From assembly GCA_026315105.1 (NCBI GenBank), contig CM048744.1, positions 655,219,676-655,283,675 on the forward strand: a stretch of 64,000 nt of DNA, read 5' to 3'. Position 1 is the first letter of the stretch. Each line of letters begins with the position of its first letter. Source of the stretch: Locusta migratoria. Its lineage: Eukaryota; Arthropoda; Insecta; Orthoptera; Acrididae. The notes below the pieces were generated by a model. It had not been told where the DNA came from, did no database searches, and saw only the letters and a program-made list of their open reading frames with translations. Shown piece after piece: positions 58,001-64,000 of the stretch. A program made the translations under genes and the position numbers.

Positions 58001-58600
58001 TTGGAGAATCATATTTACTCTTACACTTCAAAAAAAAGATTCTGTCATTAACTGAAGAATATTTTTTCAGAAATCAAGCAGTTTTTCAAATTTCGTGTAG
58101 ATCTTTATTAGTAACTATACTTTCCGTTACCTTAAAGAGACTATCTTGTAGGGGAATATAAACGAAACTATAGCATCTTCTTTTTTGTTATATATCAAGA
58201 ATCTACATTTATCAAACCACCATTAAGTTTACAATTTTAACTAGAATATTAAATTTACACATTATTTAAGCACGGCTTTAATAATACAGATTTATTTCAA
58301 ACACTTCTTATTAAAGCTTCAAAATTAGGCCTACTATTCCGATATCAACAGATAACCTATAATAACCAACACCAATAAGGCTTCGGATATCAGCAAAAAT
58401 TTACTCGATATTTGGTTTTCAATGTTTGTGGCATGATTCAGACGATGTTCTTGCTCTAGATGCGAGTAAACATGAGTGTAAACATTGTATTAAAGAATGT
58501 TACACACACCAAACACAATCCAAAGTACATCAGAATTTGGGGTGTGGTAATGTCTGTGAACCACGTCACTTCTGGTGTTAGTTGGCAGCTAAAGTCTACT
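55028..58600. mobile_element. TIR DNA transposon with 9-bp duplication (Mutator-like?)
   Basis: TCAGTAAAG flanks it exactly (55019-55027 and 58601-58609). The ends are inverted, matching at 33 of 38 positions: ACTAGACTTTAGCCGCTGAC at the left, AGTAGACTTTAGCTGCCAAC on the other strand at the right, then both continue ACACCAGAAGTGACGT. A 9-bp duplication is the Mutator/MULE hallmark, though an 8-bp class cannot be excluded. No transposase recognised. Frames at 55179-55445 (with HKCVVCGKTCGVYCRCK) and 57421-57609 are of unknown meaning. A-rich tract at 56139-56175. Its insertion splits a LINE RT. Confidence 0.82.
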
Positions 58601-58609
58601 TCAGTAAAG

Positions 58610-58900
58610 GCACATATAGCATCTTCTGCTGAAATGGCTTTCTAATATTTCGTTAGTATTTTAATTTCACAAATATGTAAAGCGCCTCTTGAATACAGTC
58701 ACAAGAATTTTGGCTAAAGCTGTCAGAAGTGAAATTGGACATAGTTCATGATGTCAGACATGTCTCCTTTTTTATGCATTGATTTAAACTTTGCATATTT
58801 ACATCAGGGAAATACCCTGCTTCAGAGAACTATTTTGCATATGCCTTACACTCAGTTGTGATTAGGTTTTCAATACATTGCTATGACATAAATTGCATGG
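58610..58900 (-). pseudogene. LINE RT fragment, N-terminal blocks
   Basis: Minus strand pieces in shifting frames: ISLM.ICKV-like start, 'KKGD' type segment (IKKETCLTS), PISLLTALAKILVTVFKRR and AEDAICAFTE. Together they are RT blocks 1-2a ('KKGD...NYRPISLL....K..E....' and 'STE.AI..F'). The last residues lie at the 9-bp duplication, and the following RT block resumes at 55018. Confidence 0.75.
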
Positions 58901-60332
58901 GAGCTTTTACTTTCTAGAGAACATATTATTTTCCTAATTTTATAAGGGAGAGGTTGGTGGAATATCAGTTATATGAAATTTCATAGATATGGCTTCTTCC
59001 AGTAATAGCATGAACATTCAAATGTACTTCTGTGTCCTAGTTTTTCCACTACATTTAAAAATTGATCATTAGAATATTCTCAACTTCTTAATTTTTTTAG
59101 ACATTAGATTTAATGAAGTAATCATTTTTTCTTCATAACTGGCATTTTACAGTATACAAAATATATGCTACAGTTCTCAACATTCCTATTAATAATAATG
59201 TCTTTGCAGAACCTACAATTAGAATAGAAATTCCTTTAATATTTGTAAATGTATGTTTCACAAATTTTAAAAGTGGGTTATAGAACAAATAACAACATTT
59301 CAGGAATATTAAAAATGCACTAAGTTATCACAGTCACAAATATACAGTAGTATGAAAATCCTTCTAAACTCTTGTGAAGACAGAAGTCATCAAGAGCTCA
59401 CACAGTCCATGCTGTTACAAACAGGCCTATTGCTTGTAACATGGCTACGTTTAAGATAACAAATGACCTCAGATAAATACTGTATATAATGAAATTTAAT
59501 AATTTTCCATGTCGATTTACTCGTATAAGTTATATTAAAGCCTTTGGTCCCACATAAACCTGCGTTTGGGGTTTTTTACTATTACATTAGTCGATAAACT
59601 TCTTCCGAATCTGTCCAGCACCTTCTGAGCTTCTGCCCATTTCATCTGTGGCCTGTCTGTAGTGAAATTTGGTTGTAATTTCGTTTTGATGTAGATTGAT
59701 TTTCATTCTGGTCTGAATCCTTCCCCTCTGGAACAATGTGTTCTACAACAGTATAACCTTTCATGGTTATACTAGGCAACCCTGTAATATAAGTTGCAAA
59801 TAGATTTAAGGGTGAAAACGTCATAAATAACAACCGATGTGTGATGGGGCAGTTTCTTACGCGTTTCACTATTTATGATATCATTTTCTCTGATCCATTT
59901 GCCATATTGTGACATAATATTGACGATATATTTAGTGTTATCTGTGCTTACTGTCTACAAAATGTGTCATTTATCAACTATTTGTCAATGCCTAATAAAA
60001 TCGAATCTCATCTATAGTAGAACATCTCTTTCACGAGCATTACTGTTTATGACCTAATATCTCCTCTAGTATGTGTCACAGGTGGTCCTTAGCCCCACAC
60101 AGAGTTTTATTTGACGCAATGAAAACGTATACCAGTTTGGTTGTTATTAGTTGTTAATAGCTTGGGAGGTGATGTGTAACATATATAAGCCAACACTAGT
60201 TTTGTAATAGGTTTCTATTTCATGTGGGCCAGATTTCCAAACTGCAAAGTCATTTATATGTGGTTTTATAATGTCAGTCATTGTAGACAGTAAACAAAAT
60301 GGAATTTTTATTGTTAAAAGTTTTCGTACACC
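58901..60332. other. No gene recognised
   Basis: AT-rich. A 75-codon minus frame at 59642-59869 (ends EGKDSDQNENQSTSKRNYNQ, ISLQTGHR) is hydrophilic and could be an old transposon or exon, but I have no match for it. Confidence 0.45.
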
Positions 60333-61026
60333 ACGAGGCGCATCCAGAAAGTAAGTTCCGATTGGTTATATAAAACAAACGGGTACAGATACAGAAAAAA
60401 TATTGATAGTACATAAATCTACAGCCGTTAAACTACTTTTCTACATAGATTTCGAAATTTTGTAGGCAATTGTGATAGCATGGCACAAGGTTTTGTGTGC
60501 CTCTTTCATAGATTGTTGTCGCCTGTGTATTCAACCATGTCGTAACATGTTCTTTCAGCTCGTCATCATTGTTGAAGTGTTGTCCACCAATGACAGATTT
60601 TAGGTGTAAGAAGAGGATTATTGTCAAAAGATTTTTTTTTCACGATAATGCCTGACGTCACACACCGAATGTGACCAAACAATTCTTACGGAAATTTCAA
60701 TGGGACCTGTTTGATCATCCTCCATGCAGCTCGGACCTCTCTCCTAGTGACTTTCATCTCTTCTTACACCTAAAATCTGTCTGGTCAACACATCAACGAT
60801 GATAAAGAGCTGTTACCACATGGTTGCATACACAGGTGGCAACCTTCTGTGAAGGATGCATGCAAAAACTTGTGGCACACTAAGACAAGTGCCTACAAAA
60901 TTTCGGCAGTTATGTGGAAAAGTAGTTTAAGAGTTGTAGAATTTTGTGCAATAAAAATTTCTTCTGTATCTATGTACAATTTCATTTTATTACCAAACGG
61001 AACTTACGTTTTGGACACGCCTCATA
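60333..61026. mobile_element. Palindromic mariner: two 3' halves tail to tail
   Basis: Left arm, minus strand (60433-60627): HLKSVIGGQHFNNDDELKEH, TWLNTQATTIYERGTQNLVP, NCLQNFEIYVEK. Right arm, plus strand (60655-60925): QFLRKFQWDLFDHPPCSSDL, SPSDFHLFLHLKSV, CLQNFGSYVEK. Both arms are the C-terminus of the same mariner transposase followed by the same 3' UTR and terminal repeat: CGAGGCGCATCC..GTAAGTTCCG on the left and TGAGGCGTGTCC..GTAAGTTCCG read from the right. The right arm retains the last catalytic Asp (SPSDFH); the left stops just short of it. The transposase 5' half and the 5' terminal repeat are absent. Confidence 0.9.
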
Positions 61027-61943
61027 TAATGTTGTATATTGAATTTATGTGTAGTGATACTAAAATGCCATTATCTACAGTGAGTAGATAAATAAATAGT
61101 ACATATACGACATATGGTCAGAGTTGCTGGTCATGTGTGTGTGCATTATGCCTTAGTGATTGCATGCATGAATGTATGTTTCTATGTTTTCTTTATGGTT
61201 CTGACTATGGTTGAAAGGATGTTTTAAGAGTGTGATTGTCTTTTCTGTGTGAGTGTCTTTGACTCAGTCGTCACTTTCATGGTGAGTAACTACCTATTTT
61301 TATATTGTTGACATGTATATCAATATTTTTAGATAGCAAGAATCAGTTTTGAACACAAATATAGAAAGTGCATTTCAACTTTGTGAGAGGCTCATCTTGT
61401 GGATGTGAGAACAAATCTCAATTTGCATATTGCAAAAATGATTATGTCTTTAGATCCTACATTTTATTGTTAGATAACTAGTTCCATACACAACTTTTGA
61501 AGTAACACATTTCTTCTATTCCCTTGAAAATTTAGAAAATCTTCAAAACACTTAATCAAAAAATATATGCTGAACACTGTTGTCCTTAAGCTTCATCACA
61601 TGTGTTACATAATTTCACAGTAAGGCATTGAATTTCTTTGTACTGTTGGTCTCAAATTTTATAGTTTATTACAATTACAGTTTCTTTCTGATATACATTT
61701 CTGAGATAGATATTGACATAAGATTTTCTCAATCCTACAGTTATAGAAATCCATTCATTCTGTGACACTCAATTATGTAAGTCTAACTGTAAGTACAATG
61801 AAAGATGTCTGCTTCGTTTTTCCCATTGTAATAATTTTTCATAATTCTTTTGGGTTTGCTGTCAGATTATAAAATCAAAATGATTCAATATTTCAGCAAT
61901 CTATCTGTCTGTGAATGAATGAGAAAGTATAGTGAACGATGAC
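61027..61943. other. No feature recognised
   Basis: AT-rich intergenic or intronic DNA. Confidence 0.45.
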
Positions 61944-62912
61944 AGGTGTAAAAACACCAAATGTCAATGATATTATTGTGAAGTACTCTTTCATCAGCTA
62001 CAGTTTTTTACAAAGTTAGTGGAATTTAAATCCCGAAGAAATTTTTACATCCTAACCACAAGAAATGTTTTGCAGCTAAATACTTTTCTGAATAAGAGAT
62101 TAACAGCAAAACATTTAAATAGATTTTGTTAAGAGTGTGACATATATAAACCTAAATGTTCTATATACCTGAAAGTTCTTCATTGAGAATGGATGTGGAA
62201 TGTGATATGGGTATTATATAAACTGTACTGGAATGAGGTATGGATGCAACCATGTTCTCAAAACCTATCCTGTAATATGAAACTATCCCTCCCTCCCCCC
62301 CATGAGAACATTTGATGTACGATTTATGTGCAAGGCTCTGCCAAACATGCACTGAGCAGAAGGAAGGGTAGTGCTAAATTTTCTAATGTTAGAGATCATA
62401 GTGTCTTGTAGGTGTGGATGTAGCACTGTTTCTCCTTAGGGCCACACTATTAGAATGAACCTACTCTCTCTGCATGAGTAGTGCTAATGGATGCTTAGAT
62501 ATAGCCATCAATGGCAAGTGTAAAAATACTAAATTTCAATGATATTATGGTGAATAGTTTTCAGTGGGCAAAGGTTCTTTCTTAGAAATTTAGTGGAATA
62601 TAAATCCTCAAGATTTTCTTCAGACTAAGTATTCTAGCTGAGTATTCTAGCAGATTAACAGCAAAATAGTTAAATGGTTTTGTTAAAAGTGTAACTGGTT
62701 TAATGTACAAGAAAATATTTATACAAATATAATATTTCTTCAATGAGAATGAATGAGGTATGTGATATGGGTTTTGTTAACTGTGCTTGAATGAGGTGGA
62801 TGGACACTTGTCAAAACTAATTTTGTAATATGAAACTACCCTCCTTGAGAACATTGCAGATACCATTTATGTGGAAGACTGCCAAGTATACTCTGAGCTG
62901 AAGGAAAGATGG
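61944..62912 (+). repeat. Diverged segmental tandem duplication (61944-62371 and 62512-62912)
   Basis: Two units of about 400-430 bp share, in order, 'tgtcaatgatatta', 'ttagtggaat.taaatcc', 'gattaacagcaaaa', 'ttcaatgagaatg', 'tgtgatatgggt', 'gtaatatgaaacta' and 'gagcagaaggaa' or close variants, separated by 140 bases. No coding capacity visible. Confidence 0.85.
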
Positions 62913-63240
62913 TACTTGGTCATGACCAACTCATAAAATGATTTAAAAATAAGAATAGCAGTCTAGTTCACAAACTTTTATAATTTATTACTATAGGTAA
63001 CCAGTTTCGATCTAGTATCAGATCATGTTCAGACCTCCGAAAATACAATAAAAGACGATATGCTATTGAGGGAAACAGGTACACCATTAATAGCTAATAA
63101 ATATTGAAATATAATTGCTTTGCAACAAGTTCTGCAAAGCACTTATATTTTAACACCTTGAAAAATTTTCTGTTTTGATTGGTAATCAGTAATAAAATTA
63201 AATTGTATTTCAACCTGCTACATATGGCATCGACGACTTT
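62913..63240. other. No gene; repeat-like phrase
   Basis: 'ggtaaccagtttcgatctag' followed by 'gatcatgttcagacct' (63000-63040) looks like a dispersed insect repeat end, unassigned. Confidence 0.35.
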
Positions 63241-63283
63241 TGGGGCATTTTGCCCTTGTATGTGCTAGCATCGATCCTCCCTT

Positions 63284-63452
63284 CTATCATGGCGTGTCTC
63301 TAGGATGACGGACAGCGTCCTCTGGCCATTACATCTCTGGCACGTCGTCTGCTACACTGCGATACGTGCTAACACTGGTCGTCTCTGCTATCGCGGCCTG
63401 TTTCCATGGTGACCGCCTGCGTCCCTTGCAGCTACATCTTTGACACGTTGTC
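63284..63452 (+). repeat. GC-rich degenerate duplication, about 103-bp period
   Basis: 'tctatcatggcgtgtctcta' through 'ggcacgtcgtctgct' recurs as 'tctgctatcgcggcctgttt' through 'gacacgttgtctgct'. It stands out against AT-rich surroundings. Confidence 0.6.
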
Positions 63453-63525
63453 TGCTTTACCACTGGCACGACTACTTATCGATGTTTCCACGACGCCACA
63501 TCCATGGCAACCATTGGCACCCCTG

Positions 63526-63778
63526 ACCGAGCGAGGTGGCGCAGTGGTAACGCACTGGACTCGTATTCGGAAGGATGGTGGTTCAAATCCACCTCTGGCC
63601 ATCCAGATTTAGGTTTTCCGTGATTTCCCTAAATCGCTCCAGGCATATGCCGGGATGGTTCCTTTCAAAGGGCACGGCTGATTTCCTTCCCCATCCTTAC
63701 CCAAATACTCCGAGTGTAAGCTCCGTCTCTAATGACCACGCTGTCGACGGGACGTTAAACTCCAAGCTTCCTTCCTTC
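63526..63778 (+). mobile_element. tRNA-derived SINE, type 2
   Basis: Head with A-box TGGCGCAGTGGTAACGC and B-box GGTTCAAATCC; body with 'gtgatttccctaaatcgctc'; 3' end 'gacgggacgttaaactccaa' followed by a (CTTC)n tail. Flanked by CACCCCTG on both sides (63518-63525 and 63779-63786). Different from the type 1 SINEs in head and body; its 3' end is also seen at 46577-46622. Confidence 0.9.
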
Positions 63779-64000
63779 CACCCCTGTATTTTATCTTTGA
63801 TTCACACTCTGTCTTCAATTTGAAAGTTATTATTACAACTGCCAATAGATGGCAAATATTCTTTTGTTGTCTAATGTTTCAATTATTCTTTATTATAGAC
63901 ACAGCAACTGTTTTACAGTTAAGAAAATGCATTTTTGTACCCATTATGGATTATTTCTATATATACATATACATTTCTTGTCTTATCTTTTACTGTATGA

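Noticed and set aside
63526..63600. Possible tRNA gene on the plus strand
   Set aside because: Good A- and B-boxes, but it continues into a SINE body with a CTTC tail and target duplications.

Overview
This window looks like repeat-rich, gene-poor nuclear DNA from an insect with a large genome, most likely an orthopteran (Schistocerca or Locusta type). That assignment is inference. It rests on the tRNA-derived SINEs, which resemble families I associate with locusts, on the density of non-LTR retrotransposons, mariner, hAT, Helitron and Gypsy-type pieces, on large introns, and on the AT-rich background. There are no prokaryotic operons, rRNA genes or CRISPR arrays. Almost every long open frame is a transposon remnant or chance.

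Only two short segments look like host gene exons. One (minus strand, 42019-42172) encodes 51 residues of a K-independent/dependent Na+/Ca2+ exchanger-like protein, closest by motif to the mitochondrial exchanger NCLX/SLC8B1, with correct splice sites on both sides. The other (plus strand, 39351-39410) is a 20-codon first exon encoding a signal peptide and ending in a consensus donor, in a GC-richer stretch followed by a 159-bp tandem repeat. No partner exons of either gene were found.

Layout. 1-3.5 kb: a SINE, the start of a Helitron replicase-like frame, and a Copia integrase remnant split by a 268-bp hAT-type MITE. 7-9.6 kb: a decayed LINE. 9.9-10.7 kb: a solo LTR of family A. 11-16.3 kb: transposase and LINE remnants and an internally deleted mariner. 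16.57-35.57 kb: one 19-kb LTR retrotransposon (family B, minus orientation) with 2.3-2.45-kb LTRs and an ACTT target duplication. It sits inside a LINE and is itself interrupted by a 9.2-kb tandem complex of family A (three LTRs, two internal regions). Neither family retains reverse transcriptase, RNase H or integrase here. 35.6-38.3 kb: two LINE 3' ends, one split by a 914-bp hAT-like element.

43.9-47.0 kb: a complete non-autonomous Helitron whose empty site is visible as a paralogous repeat at 48.6 kb. 47.07-48.02 kb: a piggyBac-like element with TTAA ends. 49.16-54.68 kb: a hAT transposon carrying a LINE that carries a SINE. 55.03-58.60 kb: a TIR element with a 9-bp target duplication that splits another LINE. 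60.3-61.0 kb: a palindromic mariner made of two 3' halves. 61.9-62.9 kb: a diverged segmental duplication. 63.5-63.8 kb: a second type of SINE.

The main value of the window is as a readable insertion history: target-site duplications and interrupted reading frames give the order of at least ten insertions. I did not find a clearly new biological system. The most unusual items are the tandem, RT-less LTR complex, the palindromic mariner and the Helitron with its in-window empty site.
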